Notes: generated by a model from the letters alone, not told the origin. A stretch of 64,000 bases of DNA from an uncultured Pirellulaceae bacterium (GCA_937928555.1 CALFWR010000025.1:1-64000); one strand, 5' to 3'. Counted from the stretch's first letter, positions 1-9,529 are shown. Translations and numbers: made by a program.

Positions 1-1
1 A

Positions 2-838
2 GATGAACAAAAACCTTTTAGTGTTGATAACATTTATAGGCATAAAGATGAAGCCTACCAAGACGCTATGATAGATGAGGGGCCGATCGTAACAATCATT
101 ATGACAACTTGGAATTCTGAAGCTACATTGGAATATGCCGCGCAATCCATATTAGATCAAACCTATAAAAACTTGGAATTTATTATTGTTGATGATGCGA
201 GCTCTGATAATACGCCTGCGCTTATTAAAGCAATCGCACAAAAAGATTCCCGAGTTGTTCCCATTTTATTGCAACAAAATGGCGGGACTTATGTAGCAAA
301 AAATCACGGAAGAGCCGTCGCTAAAGGAGAATTTATTACGTGCCAAGATTCCGATGATTGGGCTCACCCCCAAAAGCTAGCTTTGCTTGTGCAAACTTTA
401 ATCGAAGATGATGAATTAGTAGGCGTGGAATGCGGTCATGTGCGGATAGCAAAAGATGCGGGCGTACAACGCCGCGCAGCGGGGGCAATGCGCAGAGATG
501 CTTCGTCATTAATGTACCGCCGCAAAGAAATCGATGAAACTCTTGGATTTTACGATAATGTCAGAGCTGGCGCTGATGGAGAATTTAAGTTTCGGATGCA
601 GAGATATTATGGTGTCGAGAGAACGAGCTATTTAAAAAACCTTTTATCTATAGTCGATTGGGCGGATGGAACTTTATCAGGTCAGGGAAGTGAATACGCT
701 ATTTCGTCATCTGGTGTGTTTTCCCCTGCCAGATTAGCTTATCGCCAAGCATTTTATCGTGACCATGAATATGGTTTATTTGAAGATGGGAAGGCGTCAC
801 TATATAGACCGCATGATGCACCTGCTATTGATGCATAA
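2..838 (+). CDS. Family 2 glycosyltransferase, 5'-truncated by the window edge
   Basis: The reading frame is open from the first base, so the true start lies upstream; the first internal ATG is at 68. The visible part has a GT-A fold: a beta strand VTIIMTTWNSEATL, the nucleotide-binding VDDASSDNT segment, and a DSDDW motif as the metal-binding DxD. It should transfer a sugar from a nucleotide-sugar donor onto a glycan or lipid carrier. A SAM methyltransferase follows on the same strand after 44 bases. Composition is AT-rich, unlike everything after about 3.8 kb. The acceptor cannot be inferred. Confidence 0.85.
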   Translation, partial: DEQKPFSVDNIYRHKDEAYQDAMIDEGPIVTIIMTTWNSEATLEYAAQSILDQTYKNLEFIIVDDASSDNTPALIKAIAQKDSRVVPILLQQNGGTYVAKNHGRAVAKGEFITCQDSDDWAHPQKLALLVQTLIEDDELVGVECGHVRIAKDAGVQRRAAGAMRRDASSLMYRRKEIDETLGFYDNVRAGADGEFKFRMQRYYGVERTSYLKNLLSIVDWADGTLSGQGSEYAISSSGVFSPARLAYRQAFYRDHEYGLFEDGKASLYRPHDAPAIDA

Positions 839-882
839 ATTGAAATATTATAAATTCATCATATCTCTGAGCTATAGAAATT

Positions 883-1452
883 ATGTCTGAAAATGAATAT
901 TGGGACCGCCGAAAAGATATTTTATATTATCAAGTCGTCCGTGTTTTAGCGTCTAAAATAGGTGTTGATGCAAACTCTATCTTAGATGTTGGTTCTTCTG
1001 GGTGTCCGTATTTGGGTTGGTTCGATTGGATTCCAAATAAAACATCTTTGGATATTAATACGCCTTATCAATCTAACGATGTAACGTCATATCAGACCGA
1101 TTTCCTAACATGGGATAAAGATAGGCATTATGATGTTGTTTTATGCTTGCAGGTTTTAGAGCATATAGAGGATGCAAAAACATTCGCCCAAAAATTACTA
1201 AGCGTTGGCGAAGTTCTTATTGTGAGTGTGCCTTATAAATGGCCCGCTAATAAATCTGACGAACATATACATGATCCCGTAGATAGGGAGAAAATGAAAT
1301 CTTGGTTTGGCCGCGATCCAAATTTTGAATACATTTGTACAGAAATCTTAGCGCCTGTAGACCGTTTAATTCAAGTTTATGATAAAATTGACAGGCCTTG
1401 GAGTGGTTTGAAAGCTCGGAAAAATTTGCTTTTGGATAAAAATAAATCTTGA
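883..1452 (+). CDS. Class I SAM-dependent methyltransferase (Methyltransf_11-like)
   Basis: 189 aa. Motif I is ILDVGSSGCPYLGWF at about residues 33-47, and a later DVVLCLQVLEHIED segment is the typical post-motif acidic loop of small-molecule methyltransferases. It follows the glycosyltransferase closely, so methylation of a glycan or a glycan precursor is plausible, but this is inference. AT-rich codon use matches the first 3.6 kb and not the rest of the window. Confidence 0.8.
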   Translation: MSENEYWDRRKDILYYQVVRVLASKIGVDANSILDVGSSGCPYLGWFDWIPNKTSLDINTPYQSNDVTSYQTDFLTWDKDRHYDVVLCLQVLEHIEDAKTFAQKLLSVGEVLIVSVPYKWPANKSDEHIHDPVDREKMKSWFGRDPNFEYICTEILAPVDRLIQVYDKIDRPWSGLKARKNLLLDKNKS

Positions 1453-1474
1453 AACTAAGTTGTATGTGTATTTT

Positions 1475-2143
1475 TTATACACGTTTCAATTTGCCACGAA
1501 GCCTTCCAAACATGTTGTCTTTTTTTTTCTCAAAAACTTCTTCAATGAGTACCCATGCCATACTGTCTTTATATGAAAAGAATGTAAAATCTGCGTGAGG
1601 GAACAGTTTTTTTAATCGTGTGTAATTAAATGATTGAAGGTGATGTTTGGGTAATGGTTCTGCTTCGCTATAGGGTACAGTAATTATAAGCTTTTTCTTA
1701 GCTACGCGCCGTAATTCAGAAATTGCCTTTGTCATATCTTTGTCTTTTAAATGCTCAATAACTTCTAAGCAGGTAACGACATCAAATTCATTATTTCCAA
1801 ACTGCATGTCGATGACGTTATGATAATGCATATCTATATTATCAAACATTTGGATGAACCCAGAATGTGGGCGTATGTCTAAGCCAGAAATTGAGTTTAC
1901 GGGTTTATTGGATAGTGCGAGCATGTTTACGAATTGTCCTGCACCGACACCAATATCTAATATCGAAACGTTATCTTCAATTTTATCTAATATGTATGAC
2001 CATCGTAAATAATCTGTGCGGCGCAATAAGGACTTTTGTGTGTCTTTATAGTGCTGTCTATATGTCTCGAGAACGAACATAGCGTCTTCGTTTAGTTTTG
2101 AACTTTCAATCAAAACAACATTTTTTTCACAATATAGATTCAT
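1475..2143 (-). CDS. Class I SAM-dependent methyltransferase
   Basis: 222 aa. Motif I ILDIGVGAGQFVNML lies near residues 60-74, followed by an acidic DIRPHSG strand and FDVVTCLEVIEHLKD. The ending is basic. It is convergent with the preceding methyltransferase (22 bases between stops) and shares only the fold with it. Substrate unknown; membership of a surface-polysaccharide locus is an inference from the neighbouring glycosyltransferase. Confidence 0.8.
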   Translation of the reverse strand: MNLYCEKNVVLIESSKLNEDAMFVLETYRQHYKDTQKSLLRRTDYLRWSYILDKIEDNVSILDIGVGAGQFVNMLALSNKPVNSISGLDIRPHSGFIQMFDNIDMHYHNVIDMQFGNNEFDVVTCLEVIEHLKDKDMTKAISELRRVAKKKLIITVPYSEAEPLPKHHLQSFNYTRLKKLFPHADFTFFSYKDSMAWVLIEEVFEKKKDNMFGRLRGKLKRV

Positions 2144-2205
2144 AGCTGATTCTTTATTTAAGCCTATATATATTGATTAGGTTTATACACGTAATCGGGT
2201 TGAGC

Positions 2206-3579
2206 CTAGAGAACAAAGACTTTTTCTTCAGTCATTTCTGCTATAGCGGCTTTAATACCTTCTCGGCCAATACCAGATTTTTTTACACCGCCAAAGGGCA
2301 GTGAATCAACGCGAAACCCTGGCCCGCCATTTACAATCACAGCCCCAACGTCTAGCTCATTTCTAAAATGTTTGGCCACGTTGATTGTATTTGTAAAAAT
2401 ACCCGCTTGCAGCCCATAATCAGTGGAATTTATCATTTCGATACAATTCTCTATGTCTTCAAATTCTATGAGCGGCAGAACGGGGCCGAAGGTCTCTTCT
2501 TTGACAAGCATCGTCTCAAAAGGTGTATCATCTACTATAATTGGGGGTAGGATGGCTCCATCGCGATCACCACTCCAAAGCAATTTCGCGCCATCATTTA
2601 TGGCGTCTTTTACAAGCGTTTCTATGTGAATAGCTGCGGCTTAGTTAATCATTGGGCCAATATCCGTTTTGGGATTCAGCGGGTTGCCAATAACGAGGGC
2701 TTTGACTTTGCCGAGGAGAATTTTAGTGAAATCTGCTTTAACAGCCTTGTGAACAAAAAGCCGTTTGACGGCAGTGCATCTTTGCCCGCATGTCCCAAGT
2801 CCTTGATCAATCGCCGTCTGCGCAGCATCATTCAGATTGGCATCGGGCATAACAACTAAGGCTCCATTGCAGCCAAGCTCCATTGTTATTTTTTTCAAGC
2901 CTGTTAATTTTGCGATATGTTCCCCAATCGGAACGCCCCCGGTGAAGCTCACCATTCTAACATCGGGATGCGTGACTAAAGCTTCGCCCGTTTCTTTATT
3001 GCCGTGGATGATTTCTACCATACCGTCAGGCAAGCCAACGGAGCTGAAAATATCACGCAATATTTCTGCGGTTAAAGGGGTTTTTGGAGACGGTTTTAAC
3101 ACACAGCAATTCCCGCCCGCTATGGCGGGGGCTAATTTATGCATGACCGTATTAATCGGAAAATTAAAGGGGGTGATGGCGGCAATTACGCCGATTGGGT
3201 GTCGTTCAACATAGGCTGTTTTGCCAGTATGGGTGTCCAAAATATCGTAAGGGAATATTTCACCGTGGATGCGCTTGACTTCTTCGGCTGCGTAACGTGT
3301 TAATGATACAGCTCTTAGGATCTCGCCTTGGCTATCTCGGATGATTTTTCCAGACTCTCGCGTTATCATCTCGGCGATTTCATCGCGCCGCGCTTCAAAA
3401 GCCTCACATATTTTGGTAAGAATTTCATATCTTTGATATGGGGATAATTTACGAGCTGTTTGCCGGAAACATGTCTTAGCCTTTGCAACGGCGGTGTTGA
3501 CCTTTTTTACCGAGGCAATGGGAACGGAGCCAAGACGGTTTTGGTCAATCGGAGACATGACATCAATATATGTGCTCAT
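2206..3579 (-). pseudogene. NAD(P)-dependent aldehyde dehydrogenase interrupted by one in-frame TAA
   Basis: Two open stretches (2641-3579 and 2206-2583, plus the codons between them) lie in one frame and together make one ~457-residue aldehyde dehydrogenase. Visible are the ITPFNFPIN cofactor and oxyanion segment, FTGGVPIGE, the general-base MELGCNG segment, the catalytic-Cys segment GQRCTAVKR (about residue 265), and the C-terminal EETFGPVLPL and FGGVKKSGIGREG motifs. The break is a TAA at 2641-2643 after GPMIN, where the family usually has Glu (GAA), so one G-to-T change explains it. It could be real decay, a sequencing error or a recoded stop. The family oxidises small aldehydes to acids; the substrate is not determinable. 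Confidence 0.85.
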
Positions 3580-3951
3580 AGTGAAACTTCCAAAAATTTA
3601 CATGGGTTTGGCATGCCGTGTCTTAATTTGTTAGGGGTATATCTAATGACCATTCAAGGGAAATATAATCATAGGTCATAGTCTATGTAAATCAAAGCCA
3701 TAAGATATATTTGCAGGCTTTGGGGGGTGATTAAAAATGAATAAATCGATTCGTGAAATTCGTGGTAGCTTTTCGATTGAAAAGGGGGCCCCGGGTAAGA
3801 ATCAACAGGCAACGCGAGGGTTTCGTTGCCCTTCATATTCAGAGCAAGCGAATCTGTATCCCCTGACGCGAAGCATGCTGCGACATTGGCTGTCACAAGT
3901 AACAAAACGAGGATAAAGAATCCGCGGTCAACGGATGATTTCGTATTTTAG
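3580..3951. other. Gene-free stretch holding an abrupt composition junction
   Basis: No convincing gene. From 3580 to about 3780 the sequence is AT-rich like the first 3.6 kb; from about 3785 (a G/C run GGGGGCCCCGGG) it becomes GC-richer like the rest. On the minus strand, bases ~3800-3955 read as a hydrophobic secretion-signal-like segment (FFILVLLLVTANVAACFASG) that runs into unrelated sequence at the junction, as if a gene were cut there. No ATG opens this frame before a stop at about 3948. Either a recombination breakpoint or an assembly join. Confidence 0.55.
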
Positions 3952-4138
3952 CCCGGATTATTCACGAGGCGTGGGCGTTAGAATCAGTTCCGACCGTGAT
4001 CCGCGACGCTGATGCGATGAAACGATCGCTGTGGTTTTCATCTATCGGATGATTCAAACTTCTTGTTGAAATTCAGTTTTTCCCTTGCTCCTGTTGGCCA
4101 GACGTAGAATCAACGCCCGTCGTCGTGAATAATCCGGG
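3952..4138 (+). mobile_element. MITE-like element, copy 1 (full length, 187 bp)
   Basis: Begins CCCGGATTATTCACGA and ends with its exact reverse complement TCGTGAATAATCCGGG, a 16 bp terminal inverted repeat that continues imperfectly inward for about ten bases (GGCGTGGGCG against CGCCCGTCG). It is flanked by the 5 bp direct repeat TTTAG (3947-3951 and 4139-4143). The right-hand TTTAG contains the stop codon (4140-4142) of the minus-strand membrane-protein gene, so the insertion landed on the stop and regenerated it. No transposase inside. Confidence 0.9.
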
Positions 4139-4139
4139 T

Positions 4140-5336
4140 TTAGGGACTTTCCTTTTCGGCGTGGCTTTTGTCGATTGGAACGGTTTTCTGCTGGCGTCTC
4201 CCGTTGACCGGATGCGAGGGACCAAGTTCGCTGAGTTGCCAGTCGACTTGCGAGTAACGTTGGATCAATCCACGTGCGGCAGGGATTTGGAAACGGCTTT
4301 CGGGGTAGATCGGTGCTCCGAGTTGTTGGAGTGACCATTGGCCCAGGTAGAATCTGGCTGTTTGGCCAAAAGACCGTTCAGTACACAGACTCTGAAGGTT
4401 TTCCGGGAGGCGATCGATGTGTTGAGGCGGGAGTTCAAGCAGAGCCCGGGAGTTGCTTGGTGAGTACAACCCCCACGCCATCCAGTGGTCGCAAAGTCCA
4501 ATCGGTCGAAGTAAGGGAATTAAAAGCACGGCGATTGCGAACCAGCGGACGATGTTGAATTTGAAGCCAGGTTTCGATGCCGGAGGCGGTGGTACACGAT
4601 CCCAGAAAAGCCAAAACACCAGCAGGATTTGCATCGCGTTCCAGATTATGACCGGCGGATGATGCTGAAGCTTGAACAGCAGAGCGATCAGGCAGGTATG
4701 CATGACGATTGCAGCAACTGCGGTCACTTTTCGCGTTCTTGAAAACATCAAACCCAAGCCAATCAGCAATTCGCCGATCGGGAATAGCGCAACGACCTTG
4801 CGATGGTCCGCTGCGGGGTCGAGTTCCATTCCGATCATTGAACAGGCCGCAGCAAGGAAGTCTTTGCCGGTGGTTTGAGTGAATTGAAAATCGAATTTGC
4901 TGATAGCCGAAAACAGGTAGATCGAGATCAGAATGACGCCCATCCATTTTTTTGCATCGCCGCGCGGCATGCCCCACAGCAGGATGGCAAACACAAATGT
5001 CTGCCAGGCCCAGGCTTGCAGACAATGCTGGTTGCAGACGAAGGTTACCCCGAGGCCGACAAACAGAATCGCGAGAAACATGCTTTCGGATCGATTCCTG
5101 ACCGCAATTTCGCCAAGAGCACTAATGATCCCGATCGAGGCCAAGGTCTGGATCCAGACCAGCCACTTTGACGATTCAAAGACCAGCGGCACGCGGGGAA
5201 AATCGGTAAAGCCCGGGATCCAGAGTCGCCATGTCAACACAAACAGGCTGATGCATATCGAGGCCCACAGCGTCAGGCAGATTCGGTCTGTGCGAGACGC
5301 GCCGGGCCCGGGTTGAGTTACGGATTCTCCTTGCAC
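4140..5336 (-). CDS. Polytopic membrane protein, DoxX/HTTM-like
   Basis: 398 aa with about eight hydrophobic segments in the first 290 residues, for example ICISLFVLTWRLWI, FLAILFVGLGVTFV, WMGVILISIYLFSAISKF and ILLVFWLFW. The ISKFDFQF segment after a helix and the later LFPIGELLIGLGLMF segment resemble DoxX/HTTM and MauE-type membrane families. The last ~110 residues are soluble and end in a basic tail. No catalytic motif is evident. The stop codon sits inside the 5 bp target duplication of MITE copy 1. Function unknown; the family link is tentative. Confidence 0.7.
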   Translation of the reverse strand: MQGESVTQPGPGASRTDRICLTLWASICISLFVLTWRLWIPGFTDFPRVPLVFESSKWLVWIQTLASIGIISALGEIAVRNRSESMFLAILFVGLGVTFVCNQHCLQAWAWQTFVFAILLWGMPRGDAKKWMGVILISIYLFSAISKFDFQFTQTTGKDFLAAACSMIGMELDPAADHRKVVALFPIGELLIGLGLMFSRTRKVTAVAAIVMHTCLIALLFKLQHHPPVIIWNAMQILLVFWLFWDRVPPPPASKPGFKFNIVRWFAIAVLLIPLLRPIGLCDHWMAWGLYSPSNSRALLELPPQHIDRLPENLQSLCTERSFGQTARFYLGQWSLQQLGAPIYPESRFQIPAARGLIQRYSQVDWQLSELGPSHPVNGRRQQKTVPIDKSHAEKESP

Positions 5337-5514
5337 TGCACTCTCCGACCAAATGCGGTGGACCCGTGATCCACCAGCGATGTGCCAAAGTTGAATTTTG
5401 GGACGTCGAAAGGGACGACCCCTGTGGGCGTAAACCGGCGAAAACCGAACCCTTCAACGTCCGGTTCGCCAAAGCGGGTTACCACGAGGTCGGGAAGTCC
5501 GCTGCGCAATCGGC

Positions 5515-6420
5515 TTACTTGGTCACCAGACTTTTCAGATGCCCCATGCTCTGTCCGATGCTTGCCAGTGCGTCGGAAGACTGATCCTGTTCGACGTGGC
5601 AGAACTCGGCGCCAATTTCTTCGGACACGGCGAGGACTTTTTGCATGTCGATTGATCCGTCACCGAGTTCTTCAAAGCAATCGTGCGGCACTTTGCCTTC
5701 GTCGTGGCTGACAGCGGCGCCGTTTTTGAGGTCTTTCAGGTGAACTTGCGTGACGCGGCCGTCCAGTTTTCTGAGCGTCTCAAACGGATCCCAGCCACCG
5801 ATCTTTGCCCAGAACACGTCCAGTTCAAACTTGCACATGTCGTCGTCAAATTCATTCATCAGCACGTCAAAGCCGGTTGTTTCGCCATCGATCTTGGCGA
5901 ACTCGAAAGAGTGATTGTGATAACAAAGCTTGATCCCGGCATCGTTGCACATCTTGCCAAACTCGTTGGCTTTGGTGGCGCAGTTTTTCATCAGTTCCAC
6001 GGTTTCGCGTGAGCCCTTGCCGATGTAGCCAAAAACGAGGTGCTTGAGCCCGAACTCGGAGGCTTTCTTGACGATGTCTTTTCGTTTGGGAGCATTGTCG
6101 CGTTGATGAACGACCGAATTCCAGTCAACGAAGGACGAGTTCACACCGAGTCCAAGTTTTTTGGCTTGTTTGACGATATCGTCAGACCCAACGCATCGCA
6201 TCAATTCGATTTGTTTGTAGCCCGCGTCGTGAACCGCTTTGAGCGTCGTCGCGTAGTCTTCCTTTTTCTCGAGATGTTTGCGAACGGTCCACAACTGCAA
6301 ACCGATCGTGTCCATGTATTTCGAAGCTTTGTTCTTTTCTTGCATCGCCATCAGTGGTCTGGCAAGGGAGAGGGTCAATCCGGTGGCCGTTGTGCCGGCG
6401 AGAAAGTTACGACGTTGCAT
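5515..6420 (-). CDS. Tat-exported sugar phosphate isomerase/epimerase-like TIM barrel
   Basis: 301 aa. The N-terminus MQRRNFLAGTTATGLTLSLA is a twin-arginine signal, so the mature protein should act in the periplasm. The body has xylose-isomerase-like TIM-barrel segments: IGLQLWTVRKHL, LCYHNHSFEF (metal-binding His region), MCKFELDVFWAKIGG (Glu and Asp), VTQVHLKDLKNG and EFCHVEQDQSS. Enzymes of this type isomerise, epimerise or dehydrate sugars using a divalent metal, and Planctomycetes carry many exported paralogs. Exact substrate not determinable. The gene stands alone, with the nearest minus-strand gene 84 bases upstream. Confidence 0.85.
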   Translation of the reverse strand: MQRRNFLAGTTATGLTLSLARPLMAMQEKNKASKYMDTIGLQLWTVRKHLEKKEDYATTLKAVHDAGYKQIELMRCVGSDDIVKQAKKLGLGVNSSFVDWNSVVHQRDNAPKRKDIVKKASEFGLKHLVFGYIGKGSRETVELMKNCATKANEFGKMCNDAGIKLCYHNHSFEFAKIDGETTGFDVLMNEFDDDMCKFELDVFWAKIGGWDPFETLRKLDGRVTQVHLKDLKNGAAVSHDEGKVPHDCFEELGDGSIDMQKVLAVSEEIGAEFCHVEQDQSSDALASIGQSMGHLKSLVTK

Positions 6421-6504
6421 GGTTCGGAAGGCTCCGTTTTGAAGACAGGTTGCACGCCCGAAATTATAGCCACGGTTTGTGTTTGGTGTGACGTCGTCCC
6501 CGAT

Positions 6505-6708
6505 TCAATCGGTTTTTTTCGGGACAGCGTTGCGGACGACTTCTTCGGCTGGCAATAGTCGACCGGAATCTGATTCGAAGATCAACCGAGAGTTTTCCGG
6601 GTGTTTGACATGGTTTTCGAATCTGCCGATCAAGCCGTCTAGGTCCACAATGCAGCCACTGGAACCGCGTATCTTTTCCACTAGGTTGACCAGTTGTTGT
6701 TCGTTCAT
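6505..6708 (-). CDS. Small hypothetical protein
   Basis: 67 aa starting MNEQQLVNLVEKIRGSSGCI and ending VRNAVPKKTD. It is soluble and acidic, with a predicted helix at the start and no known motif. Composition fits the surrounding genes and it fills the gap between two confident genes, but no family is recognised. It lies about 180 bases upstream of, and divergent from, the Cys/Met enzyme. A chance ORF cannot be excluded. Confidence 0.5.
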   Translation of the reverse strand: MNEQQLVNLVEKIRGSSGCIVDLDGLIGRFENHVKHPENSRLIFESDSGRLLPAEEVVRNAVPKKTD

Positions 6709-6891
6709 GTCGTGGCTTTTGGTTCTTGTTCTGTGGAGAAAGTAAAGTAGACTCTGGCGTAGGGATTTGATGCCGCTTGCAGCCTTTATCTGCTAAAGAG
6801 CAACTCGACCGTGCCTCCGGTGGGCCAGTCGATCATTCTATGTCAACTCGCTTGTTGGCATCACGTCCAGTTCTGTATGGAGTGTTAAGGA

Positions 6892-8130
6892 ATGTCAACA
6901 GTGTCTGGAAACAAATCAGGTCGACTTTCGACGCGTGCCGCAAAATCAACATCTGACAAGCCCCAAGGGATTTCGACGCTTGCCGTACACGCCGGAGAAG
7001 CAAGACAAAAAGCCCTTAATTCGATCACCGATCCGATCGTGATGGCGTCCACATTCACGTTCGAGAACACGCAGTCGATCATCGACTACATCGAACAGGA
7101 CCAGGAGCGTGGCGAGTACGGTCGCTATGGCGTGCCTGGCGAAAGGGTGGTCGAGAAAAAGATTGCTGCCCTCGAAGGTGCCGAGGAAGGCGTGCTGTTC
7201 AGTACCGGCATGGCCGCGTTTGTCGGGTTGCTCAATACGCGACTGAAGAGCGGCGATGAGATTGTGTTCTTTGACGAGTGTTACCATCGCTCCCGCGACT
7301 ACTGCCGAAGCTGGCTGTCGCGTTACGGGGTTGTGACCCGCGAGGTCAAAATGGGTGACTACGGGGCGATGGAGGCCGCCATCAATGACAATACCCGTTT
7401 GCTGGTGAGCGAATCACCGACCAATCCGCATTTGAGCATTGTGGACCTGGAACGTTTTGCAGCGATTGGAAAAAAGTACGACGTCGAAACAATCATCGAT
7501 GCCACGATTGCGACGCCCTACAATCTTCAGCCAATTTCGTATGGTGTTGATTACGTGATGCATAGTGCGACCAAATACATGAGTGGTCACAACGACCTGC
7601 TGGCAGGCATCGTGCTGGGGAGCAAGGAAAAACTGGACGAAGTCCGCAAGCTTCGTGGCATCATGGGGTCGATCAATACGCCGCACAACTGCTTTTTGCT
7701 TGAACGCGGGCTGAAAACGTTTGAGCTGAGAATGCAGCGGCACAATGAAAACGGTTTGGCGGTCGCGAGGTACCTGGAAAGTCATCCGCGAGTCGAACGT
7801 GTTTTGTACCCCGGGCTCGAATCGCATCCCTACCACGAGGTGGCGCGTTCGACGATGCGGGGCTTTGGCGGGTTGGTGACGTTTGAGGTCAAAGACGCCG
7901 ACTGGAAGCAAACCGCTGCGATTGTGGATGCCGCCAAGCTGGCTCGAATCGCGCCAAGCCTTGGCGGAGTGGAGACCTTGATCGAACAGCCGCTGGTGAT
8001 GAGCTACTTTGAGCGAACGCCGGAGCAGCGGGCCGAGTTCGGGATTACCGACAACATGATTCGCCTGGCCTGCGGCATCGAAAACGCTGAAGATATCATC
8101 GCAGACCTGAGCCAGTGTCTTGAGGCGTAG
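6892..8130 (+). CDS. Cys/Met-metabolism PLP enzyme (cystathionine gamma-synthase/beta-lyase family)
   Basis: 412 aa. The PLP-binding motif HSATKYMSGH places the Schiff-base lysine at residue 228. Other family marks are GRYGVPGERVVEKKIAALEGAE, FSTGMAAFVGLL, SESPTNPHL, IIDATIATPYN (the cofactor Asp) and a C-terminal LGGVETLIEQP. The family makes or cleaves cystathionine, or eliminates thiols from methionine or homocysteine. Residues distinguishing synthase from lyase cannot be read with certainty, so no gene symbol is given. The ~40-residue N-terminal extension looks disordered and the true start may be internal. Confidence 0.88.
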   Translation: MSTVSGNKSGRLSTRAAKSTSDKPQGISTLAVHAGEARQKALNSITDPIVMASTFTFENTQSIIDYIEQDQERGEYGRYGVPGERVVEKKIAALEGAEEGVLFSTGMAAFVGLLNTRLKSGDEIVFFDECYHRSRDYCRSWLSRYGVVTREVKMGDYGAMEAAINDNTRLLVSESPTNPHLSIVDLERFAAIGKKYDVETIIDATIATPYNLQPISYGVDYVMHSATKYMSGHNDLLAGIVLGSKEKLDEVRKLRGIMGSINTPHNCFLLERGLKTFELRMQRHNENGLAVARYLESHPRVERVLYPGLESHPYHEVARSTMRGFGGLVTFEVKDADWKQTAAIVDAAKLARIAPSLGGVETLIEQPLVMSYFERTPEQRAEFGITDNMIRLACGIENAEDIIADLSQCLEA

Positions 8131-8162
8131 GGGGCGTAGGGAGCGAATCGGCGCGAGAAGCC

Positions 8163-8192
8163 CGTGAGCCAACGCGCTCGGGGGCCGGCGCG
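8163..8192 (+). repeat. Degenerate GTGAGCC intergenic repeat
   Basis: Contains CGTGAGCCAACGCGCTCGG between the stops of two convergent genes. It is a weak match to the GTGAGCCGYTGGCCG palindromic family seen better at 17.66, 48.17 and 59.39 kb. Confidence 0.35.
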
Positions 8193-8209
8193 TGGCTGGT
8201 TGGGAGGCT

Positions 8210-9529
8210 CTAATTCAAATCCGGAATGACGATTTCAACGCCGCCGGGAATGTTGGTGATCCCGTCCAGAACCCTTCGATTGGCTTTGTAAAGTTCGATG
8301 TAGCGATCTGGAGTCCCGTAGAACTTTTGCGAAATCGATTGCAGGCGATCACCGGGTTGAATTCGGTAAGTCCGCTGCTGTTGTTGGTTTTGCAGCGGGG
8401 CAAAATTGGAACGCGATTGGGTGTTTGTATTCCAACGCTGCGGCGGTTGCTGAGTTTCAGGTTGAGGTGGATCGGCCCGTGGCTTGGGAGGGGCTTGCCA
8501 GTTCGTTTCGAAATCGTGGGGAGTTCGGACGGTTTCGCGTCCCGAAGAGAATCGCCGGCCAGGATCGTCCCGGTCCAAGCTTTTGCGAAGTTCGGCAAAG
8601 CTTGGTGCAGAGACTGATTGTGGGTAGTGGTTGGCCTGCTGGCCAGGCAGCGGCGGGTCCGCGAATTGAGCGGGCTCGGATGCTCTGGGCGTTTCGGGAA
8701 ACTGAGCCTGGTACGGGGCCGCTTGCAAAGGAGGTTCCGTGACCGAAGTCACACTCTGCGCGGCAGCCCCGTCCCGGAACTCAACTGTTTCGTCACGAAG
8801 GTAGTCTGCTGATTTCTGATTGTAAATGTCGTCGATGGTCTGCGGCTGATCGTTGCGGTAGCCGGGACGACTGACCCGCCATTGTCCTTTGACCGACGAA
8901 AACGTATCGCCTGATTGCGGTTTTTGTTTTGGGAAACGATCGCCGACAAAGCCGTTCGCCGGGGTGTCGTTTGCAAACGAACCGATTCCGGTCTGGTTGA
9001 AGCGATCGCGTTGATCGATGACTCGCCGGATGGAAACGGTTTGCTTTGGTTGCCGAATGACAAGTTGCGGGGGCGTCGCATTGAGGAGCTTCGGTGGCTG
9101 GCTGTTTGATTGTCCATTTGTCAGGTTGTTGCCCGTTCCGAGTTCAAGCGGCGAGTTGCGAAACCGCGCAGCGAGTTCGGAAAAGTCCGGTGTGACGGAT
9201 TTCGTCTGGGGGCCTTGGGGTCGGGCTGTGACAGGGTTTTGGCTTGAAGAACGGTCGGCAGGCACGCTTTGGGCTGATGTGACCTGCTGCGAAAGCGGTA
9301 TAAGTTCCGCAGAGGGAGGCGCGAATTGGGGCGTTGCGGGCGCGGGCTGAGCCGCAGGCTGGGCCTGTCCGCCGGCCAAAAACGATTCGATTGGGTCGAC
9401 GTTTTGAACTTGATGCGGCTGGTCAATTTCCGCCGGGCGGTTGTGGATGTAGCGTCCAAACAAGAACGCTGCCGCGAGGCACGTTAGACCCATCAAAACC
9501 TGTTGCAAGGAATTCATACTCATACCCAT
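8210..9529 (-). CDS. Membrane-anchored LysM-domain protein
   Basis: 439 aa. An N-terminal hydrophobic segment (MNSLQQVLMGLTCLAAAFLF) anchors the protein. Residues ~40-380 are low-complexity, rich in Pro, Gln and Ser, and probably disordered. The last ~55 residues form one LysM domain: YRIQPGDRLQSISQKFYG, then RYIELYKANRRVLDG and PGGVEIVIPDLN. LysM binds GlcNAc-containing glycans such as peptidoglycan, so an envelope role is likely; no enzymatic domain is visible. Convergent with the Cys/Met enzyme. The start could also be at the second or third Met. Confidence 0.85.
   Translation of the reverse strand: MGMSMNSLQQVLMGLTCLAAAFLFGRYIHNRPAEIDQPHQVQNVDPIESFLAGGQAQPAAQPAPATPQFAPPSAELIPLSQQVTSAQSVPADRSSSQNPVTARPQGPQTKSVTPDFSELAARFRNSPLELGTGNNLTNGQSNSQPPKLLNATPPQLVIRQPKQTVSIRRVIDQRDRFNQTGIGSFANDTPANGFVGDRFPKQKPQSGDTFSSVKGQWRVSRPGYRNDQPQTIDDIYNQKSADYLRDETVEFRDGAAAQSVTSVTEPPLQAAPYQAQFPETPRASEPAQFADPPLPGQQANHYPQSVSAPSFAELRKSLDRDDPGRRFSSGRETVRTPHDFETNWQAPPKPRADPPQPETQQPPQRWNTNTQSRSNFAPLQNQQQQRTYRIQPGDRLQSISQKFYGTPDRYIELYKANRRVLDGITNIPGGVEIVIPDLN

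Noticed and set aside
3669-3905. 78-codon minus-strand frame with a hydrophobic start
   Set aside because: It crosses the composition junction and mixes two unrelated sequences, so it is described as a junction feature rather than as a gene.
3952-4138. Reading the dispersed 187 bp unit as a small structured RNA gene
   Set aside because: Different perfect 5 bp duplications at three copies and varying orientation fit transposition better; a transcribed role is not excluded.
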